From positions 248,001-312,000 of the forward strand of contig VOGB01000004.1 in the NCBI GenBank assembly GCA_009493725.1: a stretch of 64,000 bases of DNA, written 5' to 3'. The translations under genes were made by a program, and so were the position numbers. Below, piece after piece: positions 33,143-42,375 of this stretch (its first letter is position 1; each line of letters begins with the position of its first letter). The stretch comes from Pseudoramibacter fermentans (GTDB taxonomy: Bacteria > Bacillota > Clostridia > Eubacteriales > Eubacteriaceae). The notes under the pieces were generated by a model. That model was not told the origin of the DNA. It saw only the letters and a list, made by a program, of their open reading frames with translations, and ran no database searches.

Positions 33143-33167
33143 GCGGCATCTCGTTTTGAGATGCCGT
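33143..33167 (+). repeat. Right copy of the 25-bp target duplication
   Basis: Exact repeat of 31520-31544. This copy keeps the downstream T6 and so remains a complete terminator. Confidence 0.9.
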
Positions 33168-33173
33168 TTTTTG
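33145..33173 (+). terminator. Terminator (original deoR terminator, now right of the insertion)
   Basis: Eight-bp stem GGCATCTC/GAGATGCC, 5-nt loop, then G and T6. Confidence 0.88.
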
Positions 33174-33214
33174 TGTTATAATAAACAAAACGGTTCGACC
33201 GACAGGGGAGTGCT

Positions 33215-33409
33215 ATGAAAGAATCCTTATCCGCAGACGAGATCCAAAGGCTCGTCGCCCGCGTCCGCGCCCTTTCGGACAAAACAGAAGCGCGGCTTGC
33301 CAAAAATCCATACAACTTCTTTTATCAGGGCAAATCCGTCGCCTACGCGGAAGTCATGGCCCTGTTGGCCCGGGAGCTGGAGACCTCATCCCACGAAAAA
33401 AAGGGCTGA
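33215..33409 (+). CDS. Small conserved-looking soluble protein (64 aa)
   Basis: No family recognised. A good GGGGAG site precedes the ATG. The product is predicted to be two helices around a short turn with NPYNFFYQGKSVAYAEVMALL, and has no membrane segment or cysteine. Its stop codon lies inside the terminator stem. It is a single-gene unit with a TATAAT box near 33176. Confidence 0.6.
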   Translation: MKESLSADEIQRLVARVRALSDKTEARLAKNPYNFFYQGKSVAYAEVMALLARELETSSHEKKG

Positions 33410-33431
33410 ACCCTCAGCCCTTAAAGATTTT
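33401..33431 (+). terminator. Terminator overlapping the stop of the 64-aa gene
   Basis: Perfect 9-bp stem (33401-33409 with 33414-33422); the left arm contains the last two codons and the stop. The T-run is weak (33428-33432). Confidence 0.65.
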
Positions 33432-33486
33432 TAACAACGCGGCTCCACCGCAATCAATTTAAAATAAATTAAAAAAAGGAGGAACC

Positions 33487-33657
33487 ATGCAGCCAGATTA
33501 TAAAAAGCGCAGAAAGATTTTGTTCATCTTCTGCATCATTTTATTTGTGGCGCTCATCGGCCTGGCGGCCTTCCGCCACTTCACGCACACGTCGAAAAAC
33601 GCGTCGAAGTCGGCGATGGCGCCGGTACCGGCCGTCACGCGCACAATTCAGAGTTAA
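33487..33657 (+). CDS. Small single-TM protein (56 aa)
   Basis: A strong AAAGGAGG site stands before the ATG. A basic N-terminus (YKKRRK) leads into a hydrophobic helix at about residues 10-29, followed by a Ser/Ala/Thr-rich tail of about 25 residues. No family recognised. It overlaps the convergent gene at 33654 by 4 bp. Confidence 0.55.
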   Translation: MQPDYKKRRKILFIFCIILFVALIGLAAFRHFTHTSKNASKSAMAPVPAVTRTIQS

Positions 33658-33986
33658 ACGCGCAGGAGCGATTCAGCTGTGGTGACCACCCAGCTGATTT
33701 TTTTTGCGTTAATCGCCGTCGCCAGCCCGAAGACCAGGAACACCAGCGTCAGCATCAGCGACACCAGCCAGATGATCCCGCAGGTGCGGAAGACCTTGTT
33801 GTCGTTCTCGTTGCGGCTCGAGATGAACAGCCACAGCATGCCCATCGCGACAACGGCGGCGACGAAGACGAAGCCCAGGACGATTAGCGGGCGGTTTACC
33901 GCGCGGATCTGCGAGTAGGTGAAGGCCCCGCCGAGCACCGAGAGCACGCCCAAAAGGGCCGAAACAGGAATAGATTTCGATTTCAT
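33654..33986 (-). CDS. Hypothetical membrane protein, three predicted helices
   Basis: The ATG at 33986 has GAGG at the right distance and puts a basic MKSKSIPVS before the first helix; longer in-frame versions have no site. Hydrophobic segments lie at about residues 8-24, 34-54 and 68-94. The last may be one long or two short helices. No family recognised. It is convergent with the 56-aa gene and divergent from the trp leader. Confidence 0.6.
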   Translation of the reverse strand: MKSKSIPVSALLGVLSVLGGAFTYSQIRAVNRPLIVLGFVFVAAVVAMGMLWLFISSRNENDNKVFRTCGIIWLVSLMLTLVFLVFGLATAINAKKISWVVTTAESLLRV

Positions 33987-34078
33987 AACAACCTCGTTCA
34001 TTTGTTTTTTAAAGGATTTGATTACAGCCATTATACACAAAAGCGGGGCGGCCGGCTTAAAAAAATTAAAATTGGCCT

Positions 34079-34107
34079 TTGACAAACCGAAAAAATCGTG
34101 CTATATT
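34079..34107 (+). promoter_or_regulatory. Promoter of the trp operon
   Basis: TTGACA (34079-34084) and TATATT (34102-34107), spacing 17 bp, just upstream of the T-box leader. Confidence 0.85.
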
Positions 34108-34134
34108 GTATACAAAATTAAATAAAGCAACACC

Positions 34135-34418
34135 AAACCGTTGAGACGGAGATAACGTCAGTGATGCTCATACAGAGACTTCGGGGAGCTGAGAGCCGAG
34201 GAGAAAACAAGCTGAACAAATGGACCGTTGAGGGCGCAGTGAAAGGCAGTGCCGAGTATTCTGCGACGTGTGGGCATACGTCAGTTGCCGGGAGTATGTT
34301 GGTACTTCGCTAAGGGCACAGGGTCATACCTGTGAATCAAGGTGGCAACGCGGATAGTGTATTTAGAATATCTAGAATTATTCGTCCTTGACAGATGGAT
34401 CTGTCAGGGACTTTTTTA
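34135..34418 (+). promoter_or_regulatory. T-box riboswitch, tryptophan specific
   Basis: Senses uncharged tRNA-Trp and lets transcription through when tryptophan is short. The antiterminator T-box sequence GGTGGCAACGCGG is at 34341-34353. The competing terminator has a 12-bp stem (34384-34395 with 34400-34411) and a T-run to 34418. A UGG codon at 34221-34223 is positioned as specifier. It is followed by trpE, which fits the assignment. Confidence 0.93.
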
Positions 34419-34479
34419 TTACAAAAAAATCTTCTCGGACAGAAAGTTGATCAGAAAATACAAGAGAAGGAGAACGAAC

Positions 34480-35946
34480 ATGGAAGTTTACCCAAAGCTA
34501 TCGGAAGTCAAAGCCGTCGCGGCCTCCGGGAAATACCGGGTCTGCCCGGTGAAAACGGAGATCCTCGCCGACCGCTGCACGCCCATCGAGGCGCTGAAGA
34601 TCCTCAAAAACGTGTCGGCTCACTGCTACGTGCTGGAATCGGTGGTCCACCGGGAAAACTGGGGACAATACACCTTCCTCGGATTTGACCCGAAGCTGGC
34701 CATCACCTGCAAGGACGGCCAGATGCAGGTCGGCGACGTCAGCCTGACCACCGACGACCCGTCGGCGGTGCTAAGAGACGTGCTCTCCAAATACAAAAGC
34801 CCGAAGCTCGAAGGGTTCCCGCCCTTCACCGGCGGCCTGGTCGGTTACTTCGCCTTTGAAAGCTTCGGCTACGCCGAACCGACGATCCGCACCGCCCAGG
34901 ACGATCCCGAAAATTTCAATGACATCGACGTGATGCTCTTCGACAAAGTCATCGCCTTCGACCACATCGCCCAGAAGATCGTGCTGATCGCCAACGCCGA
35001 TTTGAAAGATCCTGAAACGGGTTACCGCAAGGCCGAAATGGACGTGAAGAACTTGGCCGAGCTCATCAAGCACGGCGTCAAGAAGGAAGAGCCGGCCGGC
35101 CATCTTAAAGGCGAGCTCACCCCGATGTTCGACAAGAATCAGTACTGCGCGATGGTCGAAAAGACCAAGAACTACATCCGGGAAGGAGACATCTTCCAGG
35201 CGGTCATCGGCAACGGCCTCGTTGCCCCCTACGAAGGCAGCCTGCTCAACACCTACCGGGTGCTGCGCGCGACCAACCCTTCGCCCTACATGTTCTACTT
35301 CTCCGGCACCGACGTCGAAATCGCCGGCGCCTCCCCGGAAACCCTGGTCAAGCTCAAGGACGGCGTGCTGCACACCTTCCCCCTCGCCGGCACCCGTCCC
35401 CGGGGCGCGACCGAGGATGAGGATCAGGCCCTCGAGGCGGATTTACGGCAGGACGAAAAGGAGCTGGCCGAACACGACATGCTCGTCGACCTCGGCCGCA
35501 ACGATTTGGGCCGCATCAGCCAGTTCGGCACCGTCCAGGTCGAAAAGCTCCACGTGATCGAGCGCTACTCCCACGTCATGCACATTGGGTCCACCGTCCG
35601 CGGCAGAATCCAGGACGGGAAGGACGCCCTGGACGCCATCTCGGCGGCCCTGCCGGCCGGCACCCTGTCGGGCGCGCCGAAAATTAGAGCCTGCCAGATC
35701 ATCGGCGAGCTCGAAGGGCAGAAGCGCGGCATCTACGGCGGCGCCATCGGCTACATCGATTTTACCGGCAACATGGACGTCGGCATCGCGATCCGCCTGG
35801 CCTACAAGCGGGGCGGCAAGGTCTTCGTCAGAAGCGGTGCCGGCATCGTCGCCGATTCCGTCCCGGAAAAGGAATATCAGGAATGCTTGAACAAGGCCAA
35901 GGCGGTCGTCGAGGCCCTGAAGCTGGCTGAGGAGGTAGACGCATGA
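34480..35946 (+). CDS. trpE: Anthranilate synthase component I
   Basis: Makes anthranilate from chorismate with ammonia supplied by TrpG. The ATG at 34480 with AAGGAG upstream is used; in-frame codons before it lie in the T-box. At 488 residues it has the chorismate-binding signatures ASPETLVKL, FPLAGTRPRGAT, DLGRNDLGRISQFG and TLSGAPKIRACQIIGELEG. N-terminal feedback-site residues resembling LLES appear as VLES. It overlaps trpG by 4 bp. Confidence 0.97.
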   Translation: MEVYPKLSEVKAVAASGKYRVCPVKTEILADRCTPIEALKILKNVSAHCYVLESVVHRENWGQYTFLGFDPKLAITCKDGQMQVGDVSLTTDDPSAVLRDVLSKYKSPKLEGFPPFTGGLVGYFAFESFGYAEPTIRTAQDDPENFNDIDVMLFDKVIAFDHIAQKIVLIANADLKDPETGYRKAEMDVKNLAELIKHGVKKEEPAGHLKGELTPMFDKNQYCAMVEKTKNYIREGDIFQAVIGNGLVAPYEGSLLNTYRVLRATNPSPYMFYFSGTDVEIAGASPETLVKLKDGVLHTFPLAGTRPRGATEDEDQALEADLRQDEKELAEHDMLVDLGRNDLGRISQFGTVQVEKLHVIERYSHVMHIGSTVRGRIQDGKDALDAISAALPAGTLSGAPKIRACQIIGELEGQKRGIYGGAIGYIDFTGNMDVGIAIRLAYKRGGKVFVRSGAGIVADSVPEKEYQECLNKAKAVVEALKLAEEVDA

Positions 35947-36518
35947 TTTTACTCATCGATAATTACGACAGCTTTTCCTACAATCTGTACCAGGTGGTCG
36001 GGAGCCTCGACCCGTCGATCGAAGTCATCCGCAACGACGACAAAACCGTCGCCGAGATCGAAGCCATGGCCCCGGACGCGATCATCCTCTCGCCCGGGCC
36101 GGGCCGCCCGAAGGACGCCGGCGTCATCGAGGACGTCGTCCGGGAGCTCGGCGGCAAGATCCCGATCCTCGGCATCTGCCTCGGCCATCAGGCCATCGGC
36201 GAGGCCTGTGGCGCCACCGTCACCTACGCGGCCAAGCTGATGCACGGCAAGGCCTCGGCCGTCACTCTGGATCAAGCCAGTCCGCTGTTTGCGGACTGCC
36301 CAAAGGTGATCCAGGCCGGGCGCTACCACTCGCTGGCCGTCGACCGGGACACCTTGCCGGACAATCTCAAGGTCATCGCCGAAACCGACGACGGCGAGGT
36401 CATGGCCATCGCCGACGAGGCGAAAAAAATCTACGGCATTCAATTCCATCCGGAGTCGATCTTGACCCCCAAGGGCAAACAGATTTTGAAGAATTTTTTA
36501 GCGATTGCAGAACAGTAA
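35943..36518 (+). CDS. trpG: Anthranilate synthase component II (glutamine amidotransferase)
   Basis: Class I amidotransferase delivering ammonia to TrpE. It begins ILLIDNYDSFSYNL; catalytic cysteine lies in LGICLGHQAIGEA (about residues 78-90) and His/Glu in GIQFHPESILTP. At 191 residues it is the unfused form. The ATGA overlap with trpE indicates coupled translation. Confidence 0.97.
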   Translation: MILLIDNYDSFSYNLYQVVGSLDPSIEVIRNDDKTVAEIEAMAPDAIILSPGPGRPKDAGVIEDVVRELGGKIPILGICLGHQAIGEACGATVTYAAKLMHGKASAVTLDQASPLFADCPKVIQAGRYHSLAVDRDTLPDNLKVIAETDDGEVMAIADEAKKIYGIQFHPESILTPKGKQILKNFLAIAEQ

Positions 36519-36528
36519 AGGAGACCCC

Positions 36529-37548
36529 ATGATAAAAGAAGCCATTATCAAAATCGTCAGCAAAGAAGATTTAACCTACGACGAAGCCTACGCCGTGATG
36601 AACGAAATCATGAGCGGGAAGACCACCCCGACCCAGAACGCGGCCTTCCTCGCGGCGCTGTCCACCAAGAGCACCCGGGCCGAAACCATCGCGGAAATTT
36701 CCGGCTGCGCGGCGGCGATGCGCGAACACGCGACACCGGTCCACTTCGACGAACCGGTGCTGGAAATCGTCGGCACCGGCGGCGACAACGCCCAGAGCTT
36801 CAACATCTCGACGACGGCGGCCATCATCTCGGCGGCCGGTGGGGTCAAGGTCGCCAAGCACGGCAACCGCGCCGCCTCCTCCAAATGCGGGACGGCCGAC
36901 TGCCTCGAAGCCCTCGGCGTCAACATCGAACAGGACCCGGACAAGGTGAAGGACATGATCGCGAAGGCGAACATGTGCTTCTTCTTCGCCCAGAAATACC
37001 ACACGTCGATGAAATACGTCGGCGCGATCCGCAAGGAGCTGGGCTTCCGCACCGTGTTCAATATCTTGGGGCCTTTGACCAACCCGTGCCGGCCGGACAT
37101 GCAGCTCCTCGGCGTGTACGACGGCTACCTGGTCGAACCCCTGGCCCAAGTCATGACCCAGCTGGGTGTCAAGCGGGGCATGGTCGTCTACGGCACCGAC
37201 AAGCTCGACGAAATCTCGATTTCGGCGCCGACTCAGGTCTGCGAATTTAAGGACGGCTGGTACCGGACGACGACCATCGCGCCGGAAGATTTCGGCCTCG
37301 AAAGGGGCACGAAGGCCGACATCCGCGGCGGCAGCCCCGAAGAAAACGCCCAGATCTTAAGAGACATCCTCGCGGGGAAGGAAAGAGGGCCGAAGCGCGG
37401 CGCGGCGGTGCTCAACGCGGCGGCCGCCCTGACCATCGCGGAAAAGACCGACACGATAGCCGACGGCGTCAAGCACGCGGAAGCACTGATCGACTCCGGC
37501 GCGGCGGCGGCTCAGCTTGAAACCATTATCGAAACGAGCCAGGCATAA
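36529..37548 (+). CDS. trpD: Anthranilate phosphoribosyltransferase
   Basis: Transfers phosphoribosyl from PRPP to anthranilate. The start at 36529 follows AAAGGAG. Signatures are GTGGDNAQSFNISTTAA (about residues 79-95), KHGNRAASSKCGTADCLEALG and RTVFNILGPLTNP. At 339 residues it is normal and not fused to TrpG. trpC follows after 1 bp. Confidence 0.97.
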   Translation: MIKEAIIKIVSKEDLTYDEAYAVMNEIMSGKTTPTQNAAFLAALSTKSTRAETIAEISGCAAAMREHATPVHFDEPVLEIVGTGGDNAQSFNISTTAAIISAAGGVKVAKHGNRAASSKCGTADCLEALGVNIEQDPDKVKDMIAKANMCFFFAQKYHTSMKYVGAIRKELGFRTVFNILGPLTNPCRPDMQLLGVYDGYLVEPLAQVMTQLGVKRGMVVYGTDKLDEISISAPTQVCEFKDGWYRTTTIAPEDFGLERGTKADIRGGSPEENAQILRDILAGKERGPKRGAAVLNAAAALTIAEKTDTIADGVKHAEALIDSGAAAAQLETIIETSQA

Positions 37549-37549
37549 G

Positions 37550-38335
37550 ATGAAAAACATTCTGGACCAATTAGCGGACCACGCCCGGGAACGGGTCGCC
37601 GCGGCGAAACAACAGGTCAGCGCCGACGCGATGCGGGCGGCGGCCGACAGCCTGGAACCCGGCAACTTCGAATTTGAGCGGGCCCTCAAAAAGCCGGGCC
37701 TGTCCTTCATCTGCGAGTGCAAAAAGGCCTCCCCCTCAAAGGGCCTGATCGCACCGGACTTCCCGTATCTTGAAATCACGAAGGACTACGAAAGGGCCGG
37801 CGCCGACGCCATCTCCTGCTTGACCGAGCCCAAATGGTTCCTCGGAAAAGACGTCTACCTCCAGGCGATCGCGAATCAGGTGCGTATTCCGGTGCTCCGG
37901 AAGGATTTCACCGTCGACGCCTACATGATCGATCAGGCGAAGGTCCTCGGCGCGTCGGCAGTGCTGCTCATCGTCGCGATCACCGCGCCTGAGGATTTGA
38001 GGCGATACCTCGCCCGCTGCGACGCCCTCGGCCTCTCGGCGGTGGTCGAAGCCCACGATGCGGACGAAATCGCCACGGCCCTCTCCGCCGGGGCGCGGAT
38101 CGTCGGCGTCAACAACCGCAACCTGAAGGATTTCACCGTCGACACCGGCAACAGCGCGGCGCTGCGGGACCTGGTGCCGCCGGAGGTGGTCTTCATTTCC
38201 GAATCCGGCGTCAAGACGGCGGCAGACGTCCAGGCCATCCGCGATACCGGCGCCGACGCGGTGCTCGTCGGCGAGGCGCTGATGCGCGCCGAGGACAAGA
38301 CCGCGGCCCTCAAGGCGCTCAAAAGCGAGGCGTGA
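37550..38335 (+). CDS. trpC: Indole-3-glycerol phosphate synthase
   Basis: Forms the indole ring from CdRP. The ATG at 37550, 1 bp after the trpD stop, gives 261 residues. Barrel signatures: FICECKKASPSKGLI with catalytic lysines, the LRKDFTVDAYMI segment, AVVEAHDADEI, GVNNRNLKDFTVD and ISESGVKTAADVQ. It is separate from TrpF, which follows after 1 bp. Confidence 0.97.
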   Translation: MKNILDQLADHARERVAAAKQQVSADAMRAAADSLEPGNFEFERALKKPGLSFICECKKASPSKGLIAPDFPYLEITKDYERAGADAISCLTEPKWFLGKDVYLQAIANQVRIPVLRKDFTVDAYMIDQAKVLGASAVLLIVAITAPEDLRRYLARCDALGLSAVVEAHDADEIATALSAGARIVGVNNRNLKDFTVDTGNSAALRDLVPPEVVFISESGVKTAADVQAIRDTGADAVLVGEALMRAEDKTAALKALKSEA

Positions 38336-38336
38336 C

Positions 38337-38960
38337 ATGTCGACCCACATCAAGCTCTGCGGCATGATGCGCCCAGAGGATATCGAAACGGCCAACGGCC
38401 TCAAGCCCGATTTTATCGGCTTCGTGTTCGCGAAGAAGAGTAAGCGGTCCGTCACTCCCGATCAGGCGGCGGCGCTCAAGGCGGCCCTCGATCGGCACAT
38501 CAAGGCCGTCGGCGTCTTCGTCGACGAGGACCCGGCGGTGATCGCCAAGCTGTTTGCAGACGGCGTGATCGACGCCGCCCAGCTTCACGGCGGCGAGACG
38601 GACGACGTCGTCGCCCAGGTCAAAGCCCTCACCGGCGGAAAATGCCCGGTCATTCAGGCCGTGGCGATGCGCGGGGCAGGGGACATCGCCCGAGCGGCCG
38701 CCAGCCCGGCGGACCACATCCTCCTCGACGCCAAGGGCGGCGGCACCGGCCACCCCTTCAACTGGGACCTCGCCAAGGCGGTCAGCCGGCCTTACCTCTT
38801 AGCCGGCGGCCTCTCCCCGGACAACATCGCCGAGGCCCTCGAAACCCTCCACCCCTGGGGCGTCGACGTCAGCTCCGGTATTGAAACCGACGGCAGAAAA
38901 GACGGCGAAAAGATGCGGCACTTTGTCGAACAGGTCCGCCGCTTTGACGCTAATATATAA
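38337..38960 (+). CDS. trpF: Phosphoribosylanthranilate isomerase
   Basis: Amadori rearrangement of phosphoribosylanthranilate. A (beta/alpha)8 barrel of 207 residues with IKLCGMMRPEDIE (catalytic Cys), GFVFAKKSKRSV, AAQLHGGE, LLDAKGGGTGHPFNWD and GGLSPDNIAEAL followed by GVDVSSGIET. Highest-GC part of the operon. trpB follows after 51 bp, the only sizeable gap in the operon. Confidence 0.96.
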   Translation: MSTHIKLCGMMRPEDIETANGLKPDFIGFVFAKKSKRSVTPDQAAALKAALDRHIKAVGVFVDEDPAVIAKLFADGVIDAAQLHGGETDDVVAQVKALTGGKCPVIQAVAMRGAGDIARAAASPADHILLDAKGGGTGHPFNWDLAKAVSRPYLLAGGLSPDNIAEALETLHPWGVDVSSGIETDGRKDGEKMRHFVEQVRRFDANI

Positions 38961-39011
38961 AGAAGAAAAAATTAATTTGAATTTTTAAATTTTGAAAGAA
39001 AGGACACAATC

Positions 39012-40202
39012 ATGACGAATCCAAAGGGACGCTTCGGCATTCACGGCGGCCAGTACATTCCGGAAACGCTGATGAACGCAGTCATCGAACTCGAAGCGGC
39101 ATACAATCACTACAAGGACGACCCGGAATTCAATCGGGAGCTGAACGATTTGATGGTCAACTACGCCGGCCGGCCGTCCATGCTCTACGAAGCCAAACAC
39201 ATGACGGAAGACCTCGGCGGCGCAAAGATCTACCTGAAGCGGGAGGATCTGAACCACACCGGCGCCCACAAAATCAACAACGTGCTGGGGCAGGCGCTGC
39301 TGGCTAAGAAAATGGGCAAGACCCGGCTGATTGCCGAAACCGGCGCGGGCCAGCACGGCGTCGCGACGGCGACGGTGGCGGCGCTCCTCGGTATGGAATG
39401 CGTCGTCTTCATGGGCATCGAGGACACGAAGCGCCAGGCCCTCAATGTCTACCGGATGCGCCTCCTCGGCGCGGACGTCGTGCCTGTCACCTCCGGCACC
39501 GGCACTTTGAAGGACGCGGTGTCCGAAGCGATGCGCGAATGGACGAGCCGGATCGCCGACACCCATTACTGCCTCGGCTCGGTGATGGGGCCCCATCCGT
39601 TCCCGACCATCGTCCGGGATTTCCAGGCGGTGATCTCCAGGGAAATCAAGACGCAGATCCTCGAAAAGGAAGGCCGGCTGCCTGACGCCGTCATCGCCTG
39701 TGTCGGCGGCGGCTCCAACGCCATCGGCTCCTTCTACAATTTCATCGACGACAAGGACGTCAAGCTCATCGGCTGCGAAGCGGCGGGCCGCGGCATCGAC
39801 ACCTTCGAAACGGCGGCGACGATCAACACCGGCCGCCTCGGCATCTTCCACGGTATGAAGTCCTATTTCTGCCAGGATAAATACGGGCAGATCGCGCCGG
39901 TCTACTCGATCTCGGCGGGGCTGGATTACCCGGGTATCGGGCCGGAACACGCCCACCTCCACGACATCGGCCGCGCCCAGTACGTCGCGATCACCGACGA
40001 GGAAGCCGTCGAAGCCTTCGAATACCTGTCGAAGATCGAAGGCATCATCCCGGCCATCGAATCGGCTCACGCGGTGGCCTACGCGATGAAAATCGCGCCG
40101 AAGATGGACAAGGATCAGATTATCGTCGTCACGCTTTCAGGACGCGGGGACAAGGACGTCGCCGCCATCGCACGCTACAGAGGGGAGGATCTCCATGACT
40201 GA
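39012..40202 (+). CDS. trpB: Tryptophan synthase beta chain
   Basis: PLP enzyme joining indole and serine. The PLP lysine lies in REDLNHTGAHKINNVLGQAL (about residues 77-96); the phosphate-binding loop is CVGGGSNAIGSF (about 229-240). At 396 residues it is the TrpB1 type that works with TrpA. It overlaps trpA by 8 bp. Confidence 0.98.
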   Translation: MTNPKGRFGIHGGQYIPETLMNAVIELEAAYNHYKDDPEFNRELNDLMVNYAGRPSMLYEAKHMTEDLGGAKIYLKREDLNHTGAHKINNVLGQALLAKKMGKTRLIAETGAGQHGVATATVAALLGMECVVFMGIEDTKRQALNVYRMRLLGADVVPVTSGTGTLKDAVSEAMREWTSRIADTHYCLGSVMGPHPFPTIVRDFQAVISREIKTQILEKEGRLPDAVIACVGGGSNAIGSFYNFIDDKDVKLIGCEAAGRGIDTFETAATINTGRLGIFHGMKSYFCQDKYGQIAPVYSISAGLDYPGIGPEHAHLHDIGRAQYVAITDEEAVEAFEYLSKIEGIIPAIESAHAVAYAMKIAPKMDKDQIIVVTLSGRGDKDVAAIARYRGEDLHD

Positions 40203-40986
40203 AAAACACACCAACCGCATTGCCAAGGCCTTTGATCACGGCAAGGCCTTCGTCGCCTTCATCACCTGCGGCGACCCGGATCTCGAAACCACCGGCAAAG
40301 TCGTTCGCCAGGCGGCTGCCAACGGCGCCGATTTGATCGAGCTCGGCATTCCGTTCTCGGACCCGACCGCTGAAGGGCCGGTCATTCAGGGCGCCAATAT
40401 CCGGGCCCTTTCCGGCGGCGTCACCACCGACAAGATCTTTGAATTTGTTAAAGAACTCAGAAAAGACGTGGACATCCCGATGGTCTTCATGACCTACGCC
40501 AATGTCGTCTTTTCCTACGGCACCGAAAAATTCGTCAAAATCTGCAGCGAAATCGGCATCGACGGGCTGATCCTGCCGGACGTCCCCTACGAAGAAAAGG
40601 CGGACTTCCAGCCGACCTGCCAGAAATACGGCCTGAGCCTGATTTCGATGATCGCGCCGACCTCTCACGACCGCATCGCGATGATCGCCAAGGAGGCGGA
40701 GGGCTTTCTCTACATCGTCTCCAGCCTCGGCGTCACCGGGGAACGGCAGGCCATTACCACCGACGTCGGCGCCATCGTGGACGTCGTCAGACAGAACACC
40801 GACATCCCCTGCGCCATCGGCTTCGGCATCTCGACGCCGGATCAGGCCAGCACAATGGCCCAGAAGGCCGATGGCGTCATCGTCGGCTCGGCCATCGTCC
40901 GAAGACTCGCCGAATACGGCAAGGACGCGGCGGAACCGGTGGGCGCCTACGTCAAATCGATGAAGGACGCCATCGCGGATCTTTAA
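40195..40986 (+). CDS. trpA: Tryptophan synthase alpha chain
   Basis: Cleaves indole-3-glycerol phosphate and channels indole to TrpB. Signatures: FITCGDPDLETT, LIELGIPFSDPTAEGPVIQ with the catalytic glutamate, GLILPDVPYEE with the catalytic aspartate, and GFGISTPDQA. At 263 residues it is normal. It is the last gene of trpEGDCFBA, before a terminator. Confidence 0.97.
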   Translation: MTEKHTNRIAKAFDHGKAFVAFITCGDPDLETTGKVVRQAAANGADLIELGIPFSDPTAEGPVIQGANIRALSGGVTTDKIFEFVKELRKDVDIPMVFMTYANVVFSYGTEKFVKICSEIGIDGLILPDVPYEEKADFQPTCQKYGLSLISMIAPTSHDRIAMIAKEAEGFLYIVSSLGVTGERQAITTDVGAIVDVVRQNTDIPCAIGFGISTPDQASTMAQKADGVIVGSAIVRRLAEYGKDAAEPVGAYVKSMKDAIADL

Positions 40987-41016
40987 ATAAAACGCCTTCG
41001 ATTCTTAAAACAAAAC

Positions 41017-41056
41017 GCGCTTTCTGGGGAAGTGGATTTCCCGGAAGCGCTTTTTT
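41017..41056 (+). terminator. Terminator of the trp operon
   Basis: Imperfect 14-bp stem (41017-41030 with 41037-41050) and T6. Confidence 0.88.
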
Positions 41057-41099
41057 GGTATAATGAAATCTCAAGAATGTACGCGAAAGGAGCGGCGCT

Positions 41100-42266
41100 G
41101 TGGGGAATGTCTTCGATTATCTGAAATGGCGGGGTGATATCCCGATGGAGGTGGACGGTTTTAACGCCGTTGACAACCTGATCTTTTCCGAGCTGGTTTA
41201 CGTCGATCTCGAAAAGGCGGTACCCGAGAGCTGGGACCCCGGCGTTACGATTGCCGAGGCGGCGGCGCGCTACCAGGCCGCCGAGGACCCAGAGCAGGCC
41301 GCGGCCTTTTCGGTCTACAAGCGCAAATCCGTGGCGCTGCTCGCGGCGGCGGCCGAGACCCGGCGGTTTCGGGACGTCAAGATGCACGCCTTTATCAATC
41401 GGGTGAGCCATTCGGCGGAGGGGCAGATGGCGGCGGTGACCTTCGAGATGCCCCATCACCGCTATTACACGGCCTTCCGCGGCACTGACGACTCTTTTGT
41501 CGGCTGGAAAGAGGATTTCAACATCTCCTACCTCCCGGAAACCGAGGGCCAGCGCCAGTCAGCGACCTATTTAAACCGCCACTTTGTCGGACGAAGAGGG
41601 ACGCTTATGACCGGCGGCCACTCCAAGGGCGGCAATTTCGCGGTGTACGCGGCGGCGATGGCCGCGCCGGGCGTTAGAGAGCGGATCCACCGAATCTACA
41701 ACAACGACGGCCCGGGTTTTCGGGAGGCCTTCGTCAGCCGGGCAGGCTACCTCTCGGTGCGGGACAAAATTGTCAGCATCATTCCCGCCGGGTCGGTCAT
41801 CGGCGTGCTGCTGGCCAACGTGCCGCCTCACGTCGTCGTCGCAAGCGACGCCCAGGGCATCGTCCAGCACGACGGCTTCAGCTGGCAGGTCCTGGGGACG
41901 GACTTCGTGCCCGGGGCGCGCACGGCCTTGAGCCTGTACATCGAGGACACCCTGAGCCGCTGGATCGAGGGCGAGAGCGACGCCGACCGGCGCCACTTCG
42001 TCGACGGCCTTTTCGACATCTTTAACGAAGGCCTCGACCAGATGGACGATCTGTCCAACAAGCGCCTCGTTTCTCTGGCCAAATGCGTGCGGGCGCTGAA
42101 AAACCTGCCCCTGGACGAACGCCAGCAGTTCATCAAGGTGACCCTCGACCTGCTGCGCCAGGGCGGCGCCGTGGCCGGCGAAAAATCCGAGACTTGGCTC
42201 AAAGGAATCGAGGAAAAACTCCCGGAAATCAAGCTTTCTCTGCCCGATAAACTTAAAAAATTATAA
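41100..42266 (+). CDS. DUF2974 (Mbeg1-like) alpha/beta-hydrolase-like protein
   Basis: Begins at a GTG with AAAGGAG 7 bp upstream. The N-terminal region carries the family pattern FDYLKWRGDIPMEVDGFNAVDNLIFSELVYVDL (residues about 4-36, broken here as FDYLKWRGD then DGFNAVDNL). A nucleophile elbow GGHSKGGNFA (about residues 171-180) with YNNDGPGF downstream makes a lipase-like fold likely. 388 residues, no signal peptide seen. The family is common in Firmicutes and of unknown substrate. Single-gene unit. Confidence 0.82.
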   Translation: MGNVFDYLKWRGDIPMEVDGFNAVDNLIFSELVYVDLEKAVPESWDPGVTIAEAAARYQAAEDPEQAAAFSVYKRKSVALLAAAAETRRFRDVKMHAFINRVSHSAEGQMAAVTFEMPHHRYYTAFRGTDDSFVGWKEDFNISYLPETEGQRQSATYLNRHFVGRRGTLMTGGHSKGGNFAVYAAAMAAPGVRERIHRIYNNDGPGFREAFVSRAGYLSVRDKIVSIIPAGSVIGVLLANVPPHVVVASDAQGIVQHDGFSWQVLGTDFVPGARTALSLYIEDTLSRWIEGESDADRRHFVDGLFDIFNEGLDQMDDLSNKRLVSLAKCVRALKNLPLDERQQFIKVTLDLLRQGGAVAGEKSETWLKGIEEKLPEIKLSLPDKLKKL

Positions 42267-42283
42267 AAATAAAGGGCAAGATA

Positions 42284-42312
42284 TTGTCTTTTTACGATAA
42301 AATTAATATAAT
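42284..42312 (+). promoter_or_regulatory. Promoter of the small HTH gene
   Basis: TTGTCT (42284-42289) and TATAAT (42307-42312), spacing 17 bp. Confidence 0.7.
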
Positions 42313-42375
42313 ATATAACAAGATCATGAAAAAATAACGGTTGAGTCATTAAGGAGACTACAAAGGAAGCGCAAC

